A stretch of DNA of 8,640 nt from contig JAEZAD010000164.1 of NCBI GenBank assembly GCA_023430565.1, positions 1 through 8,640 on the forward strand, given 5' to 3'. Made by a program: the position numbers and the translations under genes. Positions 1-7,524 of the stretch are shown here, piece by piece. The stretch is from Verrucomicrobiota bacterium. Lineage in GTDB: Bacteria; Verrucomicrobiota; Verrucomicrobiia; Opitutales; Opitutaceae. How positions within the stretch are numbered: position 1 is the stretch's first letter; the number at the start of each line of letters is the position of its first letter. Below the pieces are notes generated by a model. The model did no database searches. It was not told the origin of the DNA and saw nothing but the letters and a program-made list of their open reading frames with translations.

Positions 1-3000
1 CGGGCGAGTTCGAGGCCGTCCATGCCGGGCATCCGGAGGTCGAGGAAAACGAGGTCGGGGCGAAATTCGGCGACGATGACGAGCGTTTCGGCGCCGCTGG
101 CGGCTTCGCGGATGTCGAAGCCGAGGGGAGCGAGCAATTCGACGAGCACGGAGCGGTTGATGGCGACATCGTCGACGACGAGCAGCCGGCGGCGGTCGCC
201 GCGGTAGCCGATGGGGGAGCGGGCAGGCGAGTCGGGTGCGGGGGTGTCGGAGGACAGTTCCTCGAGCGGAATGGAGAAGGAAAACGTGCTGCCGATGCCG
301 GGGGCGCTTTCGAGCGTGAGGAGTCCGCCCATGAGTTCGACGAGGCGTTTGGCGATGGCGAGGCCGAGGCGGGTGCCGGGTTCGGGCGGGCGGCCGTCGA
401 CGGGTTGGTGGAAAGGTTGGAAGAGGGCGGCCTGGTCTTTTTCGGAAATGCCGACGCCGGTGTCTTCGACGCAGAAGTTGAGAGTGGAGGGTTGAGAGTT
501 GAGAGAGGGACAGCGCGCGACGCGGAGGGCGATGCGGCCGGTGGCGGTGAACTTGACGGCGTTGCTCAGGAGGTTGTCGAGGACCTGGCGGAGTTTTTGG
601 GCGTCGCCGACGACCATGGCGGGAAGGTCGGCATCGGCGTCGACGGCGAATGCGAGTTCCTTCTGCGTGGCGCGGGCCTCGAAGGCGTGAGCGATGTCGT
701 TGAGCAGTTGCGGGAGGTGAAACGGGGCGGGGCGGACGTCGAGTTTGCCGGCCTCGATTTTGGAGAAATCGAGGACCTCGTTGATCATGCGCAGGAGGTG
801 CTCGCCGCTGGACTGGACGATGCGGAGACGTTCGCGGTCCTTGGGAACGACGTCGGGAGATTTTTGCAGCACCTGGGCGTAGCCGATGACGCCGTTGAGC
901 GGCGTGCGGAGCTCGTGGCTCATGTTGGCGAGGAAGGTGCTTTTGGCGTTGTTTGCTTCGTCGGCGGCTTCCTTGGCGGATTTGAGTTCGGCGGTGCGTT
1001 CGGCGACGACGCCTTCGAGGCGCTGGCGTTCGCGTTCGACTTTGCGGACGCGCCAGCGGACGAAGCCGGTGACGGCGCCGGCGAGCAAAACGGCGTAGAG
1101 GCCGTAGGCCCAGACGGTGCGCGGCCATGGCGGCGAGACGCGAAAGGTGAGTCGCGCGACCTCGCTGACGCTGCCTTCGACATCGATGGCGCGGGTTTCG
1201 AAAGTGAACGGGCCGCCCTCGAGATTGGTGAAGCTGACCTCGGGCAGAGGGGAGGGCTCGGACCATTTATCGCTGAAGCCGAGGAGACGCGATTGGAAGA
1301 GAAGGTTTTCGAGGGCGCCGTAGCGGGGGGCGGCGAGGCGGAAGACGATCGGTTCGTTCGCAAAGCTGAACTCGACCGGGCCGTCGCCGGGCGGGTCGAC
1401 GAGCTGGCGACCTTCGGCGCCGATCGCGCGAACGAGCGCGGCCCAACGTGAGGGCGGCGGGAGCGGGCGGGAAAGATCGAGGCGAATCATGTTGTCGTAG
1501 CCGCGGGCCCAGAGGACTTCGCCGGACGGGGCGGTTTCAAGATGCGCGACGGCGACGCCGGCGAAACCGACTTCACGGATGACGGAGGCGGGAGCGCCCT
1601 GCCAGACGGGCGTGCCGCCGGCGTCGGGCGTGAAGCGGCCGAACGGGTGTTCGGCGACGGTGGTGGACTTGCCGTAGATGGTGGTCCACGTGTCGCCGGT
1701 GGCCGTCGTGATTTCCGGATACATCGAGACGGGCGGATGGCCGTCGATCTTGAAGCGTTCGTCGGGGACGAAGCGGCGTTCGTCGGGGAGAAAATGGCGG
1801 TTGCCGGCGGTGGTGAAGAAGCCGGCGCCGGCAGGGGTCGGATACACGGCGGCCCACGCGTAGGCGGAGGGAAGGCCGTGCGATTGGTGGTAGTGTTCGT
1901 AGGTGGCGGAGGCCTGCGACCAGTCGGTGATCGTGTGCGCAGCGGGCAGGCGCCAGAAGCCGCGCGAATAGGTGCCGAGCCAGACATCACCGTTGCGATC
2001 TTCGAGGGCGGTGTGGGCGTCGCCGAGGTCGAGGCGCTCGTGGATAATTTTCCAGGAGCCCTCGTGTTTCTCGATCACGGTGAGGCCGACGTAGCCGCCG
2101 AGGTAGAAACGGTGCGGCACGAATTTGGAACGGACGACGGCGTAGACGCCGTTCAGCGGGAGGGGGAGGACGCGGGTGGAGGTGTTGTCGGGGTTTTGTC
2201 GATACACCCCGTCGTTGCCGAAGATGAGAAGTTCGCCGTCGACGGATTCGATGCCGAAGATGCTGCGAACGTTGTTGTTGATGTGAACGAAGCGGGCGGT
2301 CTGGCCGGTGGCGTTGTCGGCGGGTTCGAGGCGGTAGAGGCCGTCGAAGGCGCCCGCGTAGAGGCGGTTTTCGTGGCGGCCCCAGCTGTCGACGGTGCCG
2401 GGCGCGAGGCCGTTGGCGGCGTCGTAGATGGTGAGGGGGGAATTGATTTCGAGGCGGGCGGCGCCGGTGTTGAAGCCGAGCCACAACCCGCCGTCGCGGT
2501 CGAGCATCAGGCTGAGCACGGCGTTGTCGGCGAGGCCGTGGGCGCGTGCGAAGTGACGCACCTGCTGGCCGTCGGGGGAGATCAGGACGACGCCGCGTCC
2601 GCTGGTGCCGAGGACGAGGGTGCCGTCCGGGAGGGCGAGGCTGGCGTTGACGCGAGTGTTGCGAAGGAGTTCGAGCGCGGGTGTGGGGAAGGGCGTCCAA
2701 GTGTTGGTGCGCGGGTCGAAAGCGAGCAGTCCGGCGTTGGCCCAGCACCACAGGATGCGGCCGTCGCGCAGCGGCAGGGCGGAGACGGAGAGTGCGCCGG
2801 CAAGGTTGAGGGGCGGAAGGGGGAGCGGTTCGAAGCCGTTGGCGGTGAGTCGGCGGGGGATTTGGCCGGTGAGGGCGGCGTAGAGCTCGCCGTGGAGGGA
2901 GAACAACGCCTCGCCCGGGCCGGTGGTGGGCCACTCCTGAAACGCGCCGTCGCGCCAGCGGAGGATTCCGGCGGCGGACGAGAAAAACACCGAATCGCGA

Positions 3001-3473
3001 TGCAGCAGAAGTGTGCGGGGGCGGCCGAAGCGTTGGAACGAGGCGGGCAGCGAATCGCGCAGGGAACGATAGCTCCAGGTGGCGTCGGGCTGGATCTCGT
3101 AGTAGCCGAGTTCATCGGAGCCGGCCGCCCAGAGTCGGCCGGCGCCGTCGCTCGCGAGGCGGAAGACGACGGGTGCGCTTGCGGGGAGATGGCGCCAGCG
3201 CGTGCCGTCGAATTCGAGGACGCCCTGCTCCGAGGCAAAGTAGACGAGCCCGTTGCCGTGGAGAACGGCGGCGTGAACCTGCGGATGCCCGCGGTATTCG
3301 GTGGGGCGGAAGTTGCGAAAGGCGGGACGGCCGGCTTCGGGAGAGAAATCGAAGGCGAAGGCCGGAGAGAGAAGGAGCAGGATGGTGCAGCCGAGCGCAA
3401 TGGGGCGGAAAAAGCTCGAAACTCGGCGCTTGGCGGGGAAGGCGCGAAGCGGGAGCGAGACACCGGGGACCAT
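1..3473 (-). CDS. Hybrid sensor histidine kinase with propeller sensor (kinase 1), 3' end outside window
   Basis: Membrane sensor that should autophosphorylate on His and pass the phosphate to its own receiver; 1157 residues are visible and the C-terminus is off the left edge. Order: basic N-terminus and hydrophobic signal peptide ending at about AFA (residues 38-42); beta-propeller to about 700 with Reg_prop-like strands (DRDGGLWLG near 330, DRNGDVWLGT near 495); Y_Y_Y domain about 710-780; one transmembrane helix about 786-805; coiled coil 806-845; HisKA with SHELRTPLNG and His853; HATPase with N967/N971 (N box), DTGVGI at 1004 and the G2 box at 1033-1038; receiver with D1101/D1102 and acceptor D1145. 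The G2 box reads GTRLGL where kinase 2 has GTGLGL. ATG 3473 is chosen because it precedes the signal peptide and the upstream in-frame stop is at 3507-3509. The propeller ligand is unknown. Whether a DNA-binding domain follows the receiver cannot be seen. Confidence 0.95.
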   Translation of the reverse strand, partial: MVPGVSLPLRAFPAKRRVSSFFRPIALGCTILLLLSPAFAFDFSPEAGRPAFRNFRPTEYRGHPQVHAAVLHGNGLVYFASEQGVLEFDGTRWRHLPASAPVVFRLASDGAGRLWAAGSDELGYYEIQPDATWSYRSLRDSLPASFQRFGRPRTLLLHRDSVFFSSAAGILRWRDGAFQEWPTTGPGEALFSLHGELYAALTGQIPRRLTANGFEPLPLPPLNLAGALSVSALPLRDGRILWCWANAGLLAFDPRTNTWTPFPTPALELLRNTRVNASLALPDGTLVLGTSGRGVVLISPDGQQVRHFARAHGLADNAVLSLMLDRDGGLWLGFNTGAARLEINSPLTIYDAANGLAPGTVDSWGRHENRLYAGAFDGLYRLEPADNATGQTARFVHINNNVRSIFGIESVDGELLIFGNDGVYRQNPDNTSTRVLPLPLNGVYAVVRSKFVPHRFYLGGYVGLTVIEKHEGSWKIIHERLDLGDAHTALEDRNGDVWLGTYSRGFWRLPAAHTITDWSQASATYEHYHQSHGLPSAYAWAAVYPTPAGAGFFTTAGNRHFLPDERRFVPDERFKIDGHPPVSMYPEITTATGDTWTTIYGKSTTVAEHPFGRFTPDAGGTPVWQGAPASVIREVGFAGVAVAHLETAPSGEVLWARGYDNMIRLDLSRPLPPPSRWAALVRAIGAEGRQLVDPPGDGPVEFSFANEPIVFRLAAPRYGALENLLFQSRLLGFSDKWSEPSPLPEVSFTNLEGGPFTFETRAIDVEGSVSEVARLTFRVSPPWPRTVWAYGLYAVLLAGAVTGFVRWRVRKVERERQRLEGVVAERTAELKSAKEAADEANNAKSTFLANMSHELRTPLNGVIGYAQVLQKSPDVVPKDRERLRIVQSSGEHLLRMINEVLDFSKIEAGKLDVRPAPFHLPQLLNDIAHAFEARATQKELAFAVDADADLPAMVVGDAQKLRQVLDNLLSNAVKFTATGRIALRVARCPSLNSQPSTLNFCVEDTGVGISEKDQAALFQPFHQPVDGRPPEPGTRLGLAIAKRLVELMGGLLTLESAPGIGSTFSFSIPLEELSSDTPAPDSPARSPIGYRGDRRRLLVVDDVAINRSVLVELLAPLGFDIREAASGAETLVIVAEFRPDLVFLDLRMPGMDGLELA
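477..504. repeat. Four-copy 7-base tandem repeat inside kinase 1
   Basis: On the plus strand the units are GTTGAGA, GTGGAGG, GTTGAGA, GTTGAGA. On the coding strand they encode the loop SLNSQPSTLN (about residues 990-999), just before the ATP-binding DTGVGI motif. The unit length is not a multiple of three, so a single copy gain or loss would shift the frame. The same repeat sits at the matching place in kinase 2 (4499-4526). Confidence 0.85.
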
Positions 3474-3481
3474 GGGGCGAG

Positions 3482-3511
3482 AGAACAGGCGCGGACTTGG
3501 CTGCCGTCAAC
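3482..3511 (-). promoter_or_regulatory. Candidate core promoter of kinase 1
   Basis: Read on the minus strand, GTTGAC (3511-3506) gives a -35-like TTGACG. A 17-base spacer later, TGTTCT (3487-3482) lies at the -10 position but matches the consensus poorly. Transcription would then begin about 3475, almost at the ATG, which fits the lack of a Shine-Dalgarno sequence. GTTGAC recurs at the same relative place before kinase 2. Position and conservation are seen; promoter function is inferred. Confidence 0.4.
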
Positions 3512-3527
3512 GGCGCGGGCGGGTGAC

Positions 3528-3543
3528 TACGTAGAGATGCGTA
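3528..3543. promoter_or_regulatory. Operator-like inverted repeat upstream of kinase 1
   Basis: On the plus strand, TACGTA-GAGA-TGCGTA is a 6-4-6 inverted repeat with one mismatch. It lies 54 bases upstream of the kinase 1 ATG and 16 bases upstream of GTTGAC. A perfect version occurs at 7492-7507 before kinase 2 with the same 16-base gap. The centre would lie near -60 if GTTGAC marks the -35 region, a usual place for an activator dimer. The binding protein is unknown. Confidence 0.6.
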
Positions 3544-3562
3544 GGCGAGGAGGATGTGGAGC

Positions 3563-3590
3563 GGGGCGCGCGTTGAGGGCACCGCGCCTC
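3563..3590 (-). terminator. Possible stem-loop just after the kinase 2 stop codon
   Basis: GGCGCG at 3565-3570 can pair with CGCGCC at 3583-3588, extended by a G-T and a G-C pair, around a 12-base loop. It starts a few bases after the kinase 2 TAA. There is no T tract on the minus strand after it, so it is a weak intrinsic-terminator candidate and may be only a GC-rich hairpin. Confidence 0.25.
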
Positions 3591-3592
3591 CC

Positions 3593-6500
3593 TTAGCCGG
3601 ATTTGGAGGCGAAGGCGGAGAGTTTTTCGCGGAGGCGCTCCATTTGATAGTCGCGGGCGAGGCTTTCCAGTTCGCCGAGGCCGGGGTCGCCGGGGTGGCG
3701 TTGACGCAAGGTGGCGAGCTGGTCGCGCAAGGTGCGAATTTCGCCGCGGCGGGCCAGGTCGAGGAGAGGACGGAGTTCGTCGGGACTGGCGGTGGACGTC
3801 GAGGAGGTGGCTGCGAACGGGTGGGTGGTGTGGCCGTGGCGCCATTCGAGGCCGAGGTGGAGGGCGAGTTTGGCGGTGAGGTCGGATTCGCGGAACGGTT
3901 TGGGCAGAAAGTCGTCGCAGCCGGCTCCGAGGGCTTTGTCGCGGTTGAACGACAAAACGGAGGCGGACATTGCGAGGAGTTTGGGCGGGCGGGAGGAAGC
4001 GGACGGCAGGGCGCGGAGGCGCGCGGCGAGTTCGAGGCCGTCCATGCCCGGCATGCGCAGGTCGAGAAAAACAAGATGCGGGGCGAAGGTGGGCACGAGC
4101 GCGAGGGCTTCGTTGCCGCTGGCGGCTTCGCGAAGTTCGAAACCGAGCGGCGAGAGGAGTTCGACGAGGACGGAGCGGTTGGTGGGGACGTCGTCGACGA
4201 CGAGCAGGCGCCGGCGTTCGCCGCGGTAGCCGAGCGGCGGTGGTGGCGTGGGTTCGGCGGGAGTGGCGTCGGTGGGGACGATTTCGAGCGGGAGCGAAAA
4301 GGAAAACGTGCTGCCGCAGCCTTGGGCGCTTTCGACCTCGAGCGTGCCGCCCATGAGTTCGACGAGGCGTTTGGCGATGGCGAGGCCGAGGCCGGTGCCG
4401 GGCTCGGGCGGGCGCCCGTCGACGGGTTGGTGGAATGGCTGGAAGAGGGCGAGCTGGTCTTTGGCGGAGATGCCGACGCCGGTGTCGTGGACGGAGAAGT
4501 TGAGGGTTGAGGGTTGAGAGTTGAGAGAAGGACAGCGCGCGACGCGGAGGACGATGCGGCCGGTGGCGGTGAACTTGACGGCGTTGCCGAGGAGGTTGTC
4601 GAGGACCTGGCGGAGTTTTTGAGCGTCGCCGATAATCGTGGTGGGAAGGTCGGGATCGGGGGTGAAGGTGAACGAGAGATTTTTCTGCGAGGCGCGCGGT
4701 TCGAGGGCGCTGGCGATGTCGCGGAGAAGCTGGGGGAGGTGAAACGGGGCGGGGCGGACGTCGAGTTTGCCGGCTTCGATTTTGGAAAAATCGAGGACCT
4801 CGTTGATCATGCGCAGGAGATGCTCGCCGCTGGTTTGGACGATGCGAAGGCGTTCGCGATCGCGGGGGACGACGTCGGGGGATTTTTGCAGGACCTGGGC
4901 GTAGCCGATGACGCCGTTGAGGGGCGTGCGGAGCTCGTGGCTCATGTTGGCGAGGAAGGTGCTCTTCGCTTGATTGGCGGTATCGGCCTGCTGTTTCGCG
5001 GCGGCGAGTTCGGCGGTGCGCTCGGCGACGAGGTGCTCGAGGCGGCGACGCTCGCGGTGGACGCGGCGGAGGCGCCAGCGGACGAAGCCGGCGACGGCGG
5101 CGAGGGCGGCGAATCCGTAGATCGAATACGCGAGCGCGGTGCGATACCACGGGGCGGCGATGCTGAACGCGAAGCGTGCGGGCGGGCCGGCGCGGCGGTC
5201 GGGGTCGACGGCGCGGACCTCGAAGGTGAAGGGGCCGCCGACGAGGTTGGTGAATTCGATTTCGTGACGCGACGTGGGTTCGGACCAGGCGTCGTTGTAG
5301 CCGAGGAGACGCGTTTGGAATTTGACGGAGTCGCCGGCGCCGAACGCGGGGCTCGCGAATCCGATCCGAAGCGGGAGGCGGGAGAAAGGCAGGCGAGGCG
5401 TGCCGGTGTCGGAGAGGCGGGTGTCGCCGCGTTCGACGGAGCGGATGACGACGGGCGGAGCGGAGGCTTCGGTGTTGGGAGCGGAGAGATCGATGCGGAG
5501 AACGACGCCCGAGCCGACGGCCCAGAGGATGTCGGTGCCGCCGAAGGTGTCGTGGTAGAGCCAGCGCGCGCCGGTGGGGCCGAGGTGGTCGGCGATGCGC
5601 AGCGGGAGGGCGTGCCAGGACCAGATGGAGGTGGCGGGGACGCGTTGAAACCAGCCGAGGCGGCGTTGAGTGGGATCGTGCGGGAGCGTGGCCTGGACAA
5701 AGATGCGACCGTCGGTGGAGCTGGTGATCCAGTCGACCCGGCCGATTGGGTGGCCGGCGATGAGGAGACGGTCGTTGAGTTCGAAGCGTTGAGTGGAGGG
5801 GTTTTGGAAATAGATCGCGTCGCGCGTGCGGAAGAGACGACCGGCGGGCGAGTTTTCGATTTTGATCGCGCGGCCGTCGGGCAGGCCTTCGTCGGCACCG
5901 ATATGGTGGAGTTGGGGAGCTGTCCCGTCGGACGGAATTTGGGCGAAGAACGCGCCGCGCGTGGGCGTGCCGATCCAGAACTCGTCGGGGCGGTCGCCGG
6001 GCACGAAGGCTTCGACGGGCGCGTCGAAATCGGGGAGTGCGGAGGCGAAGCGCCAGTCGCCGGACGCGCGGGTGTAGATTTCGACGCCGTGCTCGGTGCT
6101 GACGAAGAGACGGCGATCGAAGACGTCGAGATCGATGCCGCGGGGGGCGGCGAGATCGTGAACCGGTTCGAGGGCGGAGCCGTTCCACCGATCGAGCGTG
6201 GTCATGCGCAGGACGAGGAGTTCTTCGCCGGAGGACGTGAGGGAGCGGGGGATATTGCGGCCGGGCGTGGGCGTGCGGAGCCAGCGAGCTTCGGAGTCGG
6301 CGCTGCCGGCGGAGGGCTGGAGCTGGAAGAAGCCTTCTTCGGAAACGGCGTGGAGCGTGCCGCGATGGCGGACGAGTTTCGTAAGGATGGTGGAGCGGCC
6401 GAGGCCGTTGTGACGGTCGAAGACGGTGACGCGAGGGTCGAGGTCGAGGCGGCTGGCGCCGGCGAGGTGGGTGACCCAGATGCCGCCTTCGCGGTCGCGG

Positions 6501-7435
6501 GTGGCGGTGGCGACGGTGTTGGATTCGAGGCCGTTGGTTTCGTCGATGCGATGGCGGAGACGGCCGTCGGCGGAGAACGCGAATACCCCGCGGTCGCCGG
6601 TGCAGAGGACGAGACCGCCGTCGGGAAGCGCGGCGCCGGCGCGGACGGCTTCGCCGAGAACGGCGGCGGCGTCGTGTTGCCAAGGGGCGACGGCGCCGTC
6701 GCGAGAAACTCGATACACCTTTCCGTCGACGGTTGCTGCCCAGAGACCCTGGTCGATGGCGGGGAAAACCGCGCTGAGATTGGGCGCGAGGAGATCGGGG
6801 TTGGAGGCGAACGGGACGAAGTCGTCGGTGGTGAAACGGCGAAACGGCTGGCCGGGATCGACGAGGATGAGTTCGCCGTGGATGCGGTGGAGGCGGGCGC
6901 GCGGGGAGCCGGGCCAGATTTTGGCTTGGGCGGGATCGCGATGGGGGAGGCGGACGACGTGGCGCGGCGTGGTGAAGAAGAGATCGTCGCCGTGTTCGAC
7001 GATCGACCAGATGTAGCCGAGCGGGCGGAGATCGGCGGGGAGTTGGTGGGCGAAACTGGTGAAGGCCCAGGCGCCGCTGGCATCGCGGGTGGCGTGGCCG
7101 ATGTCGTCGGCGGGTGCGGCGTAGAAACCGCCGGTGGCGGTGGGCGTGACGCTGAGGATGAATTTATCGCCGAGCGGGACGCGTTCCCAGGAGCGGCCGT
7201 CGTAGATGGCGATGGCGTTCCAGTTGATGAAAAACATCAGGCCGTTGGGGGCCTGGGCGGGGGCGTAGAGTTGGGTGGGGCCGGCGAAGTCGCGGGCGGT
7301 GAAGTTTTCGACGAAGGGGCGGCCGAGTTCGCGGTCGGGGGATTGGGCGAAGGCGGCGAGGGAGGTCGAGAGTGCGACGAGGAAGCGAAGGGCGTCGCGG
7401 CGCCCGGCATGCCAGGCTGGAGGAAGAACGGCCAT
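3593..7435 (-). CDS. Hybrid sensor histidine kinase with propeller sensor (kinase 2), complete
   Basis: Complete 1280-residue paralogue of kinase 1. Order: signal peptide with cleavage likely after AFA (residue 30); propeller about 31-690 with Reg_prop-like strands (DREGGIWVT near 316, DEFWIGT near 485); Y_Y_Y domain about 690-760; transmembrane helix about 766-785; coiled coil; His833 in SHELRTPLNG; N947/N951; DTGVGI at 984; intact GTGLGL at 1013; receiver with D1081/D1082, acceptor D1125 and K1179 in PKPF. The last 90 or so residues are a polar linker and a helical tail (RPLLDLARRGEIRTL near 1225), with no AraC-type helix-turn-helix and no clear Hpt histidine motif. An in-frame ATG at 7576 exists, but ATG 7435 starts directly before the signal peptide and places the operator 56 bases upstream, matching kinase 1. 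It lies 119 bases upstream of kinase 1 on the same strand. The ligand and the downstream partner are unknown. Confidence 0.95.
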   Translation of the reverse strand: MAVLPPAWHAGRRDALRFLVALSTSLAAFAQSPDRELGRPFVENFTARDFAGPTQLYAPAQAPNGLMFFINWNAIAIYDGRSWERVPLGDKFILSVTPTATGGFYAAPADDIGHATRDASGAWAFTSFAHQLPADLRPLGYIWSIVEHGDDLFFTTPRHVVRLPHRDPAQAKIWPGSPRARLHRIHGELILVDPGQPFRRFTTDDFVPFASNPDLLAPNLSAVFPAIDQGLWAATVDGKVYRVSRDGAVAPWQHDAAAVLGEAVRAGAALPDGGLVLCTGDRGVFAFSADGRLRHRIDETNGLESNTVATATRDREGGIWVTHLAGASRLDLDPRVTVFDRHNGLGRSTILTKLVRHRGTLHAVSEEGFFQLQPSAGSADSEARWLRTPTPGRNIPRSLTSSGEELLVLRMTTLDRWNGSALEPVHDLAAPRGIDLDVFDRRLFVSTEHGVEIYTRASGDWRFASALPDFDAPVEAFVPGDRPDEFWIGTPTRGAFFAQIPSDGTAPQLHHIGADEGLPDGRAIKIENSPAGRLFRTRDAIYFQNPSTQRFELNDRLLIAGHPIGRVDWITSSTDGRIFVQATLPHDPTQRRLGWFQRVPATSIWSWHALPLRIADHLGPTGARWLYHDTFGGTDILWAVGSGVVLRIDLSAPNTEASAPPVVIRSVERGDTRLSDTGTPRLPFSRLPLRIGFASPAFGAGDSVKFQTRLLGYNDAWSEPTSRHEIEFTNLVGGPFTFEVRAVDPDRRAGPPARFAFSIAAPWYRTALAYSIYGFAALAAVAGFVRWRLRRVHRERRRLEHLVAERTAELAAAKQQADTANQAKSTFLANMSHELRTPLNGVIGYAQVLQKSPDVVPRDRERLRIVQTSGEHLLRMINEVLDFSKIEAGKLDVRPAPFHLPQLLRDIASALEPRASQKNLSFTFTPDPDLPTTIIGDAQKLRQVLDNLLGNAVKFTATGRIVLRVARCPSLNSQPSTLNFSVHDTGVGISAKDQLALFQPFHQPVDGRPPEPGTGLGLAIAKRLVELMGGTLEVESAQGCGSTFSFSLPLEIVPTDATPAEPTPPPPLGYRGERRRLLVVDDVPTNRSVLVELLSPLGFELREAASGNEALALVPTFAPHLVFLDLRMPGMDGLELAARLRALPSASSRPPKLLAMSASVLSFNRDKALGAGCDDFLPKPFRESDLTAKLALHLGLEWRHGHTTHPFAATSSTSTASPDELRPLLDLARRGEIRTLRDQLATLRQRHPGDPGLGELESLARDYQMERLREKLSAFASKSG
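4023..4960 (-). repeat. Transmitter-receiver segment near-duplicated at 1-938
   Basis: This stretch encodes HisKA to receiver of kinase 2. It aligns without gaps, at a constant offset of 4022 bases, to the same part of kinase 1. In the stretch around the H box, nearly all bases agree and most differences look silent. Similarity falls away in the coiled coil and is much lower in the sensor halves. This marks duplication of the kinase gene, possibly with later gene conversion. Confidence 0.8.
4499..4526. repeat. Four-copy 7-base tandem repeat inside kinase 2
   Basis: On the plus strand the units are GTTGAGG, GTTGAGG, GTTGAGA, GTTGAGA. They encode SLNSQPSTLN (about residues 970-979) before DTGVGI. 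The protein loop is identical to that in kinase 1 although the DNA differs at silent positions, for example codons TCA ACC here against TCC ACT there. Confidence 0.85.
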
Positions 7436-7445
7436 GCGGGGCGAA

Positions 7446-7475
7446 ATCCCGTCAGGGCGGCGGGGGGAGGTCAAC
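7446..7475 (-). promoter_or_regulatory. Candidate core promoter of kinase 2
   Basis: On the minus strand GTTGAC (7475-7470) supplies a -35-like TTGAC, 34 bases before the ATG. No good -10 is seen: CGGGAT lies at the expected spacing, and AT-richer GGATTT overlaps it slightly downstream. Support comes from GTTGAC and its distance to the upstream inverted repeat being shared with kinase 1. With this placement the leader would be only a few bases long. Confidence 0.38.
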
Positions 7476-7491
7476 GCGGGGGCGGGCGGGA

Positions 7492-7507
7492 TACGCAGGT
7501 TTGCGTA
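7492..7507. promoter_or_regulatory. Operator-like perfect inverted repeat upstream of kinase 2
   Basis: TACGCA-GGTT-TGCGTA is a perfect 6-4-6 inverted repeat. It lies 56 bases upstream of the kinase 2 ATG and 16 bases upstream of GTTGAC. On the plus strand, the right half plus the following GG (TGCGTAGG) is identical to that at kinase 1. It was not noticed elsewhere in the window, including before the DUF971 and NADH dehydrogenase genes. It is inferred to be the binding site of a dimeric regulator. Confidence 0.65.
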
Positions 7508-7524
7508 GGGGCGGCTCGAATGTG

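Noticed and set aside
405..1451. 348-codon open frame on the plus strand
   Set aside because: Antisense to the kinase 1 transmitter; no domain and the same skewed composition.
1542..3596. 684-codon open frame on the plus strand
   Set aside because: Antisense to the kinase 1 sensor, with low-complexity Gly/Glu/Ala/Val composition and no motifs.
3507..6683. 1058-codon open frame on the minus strand in another frame of kinase 2
   Set aside because: Extremely Arg- and Pro-rich shadow of the kinase 2 reading frame, without motifs.
7453..7490. G-rich stretch that might form a G-quadruplex
   Set aside because: Only three close runs of three or more G, plus a fourth across a 10-base loop. In DNA this GC-rich it is weak evidence.
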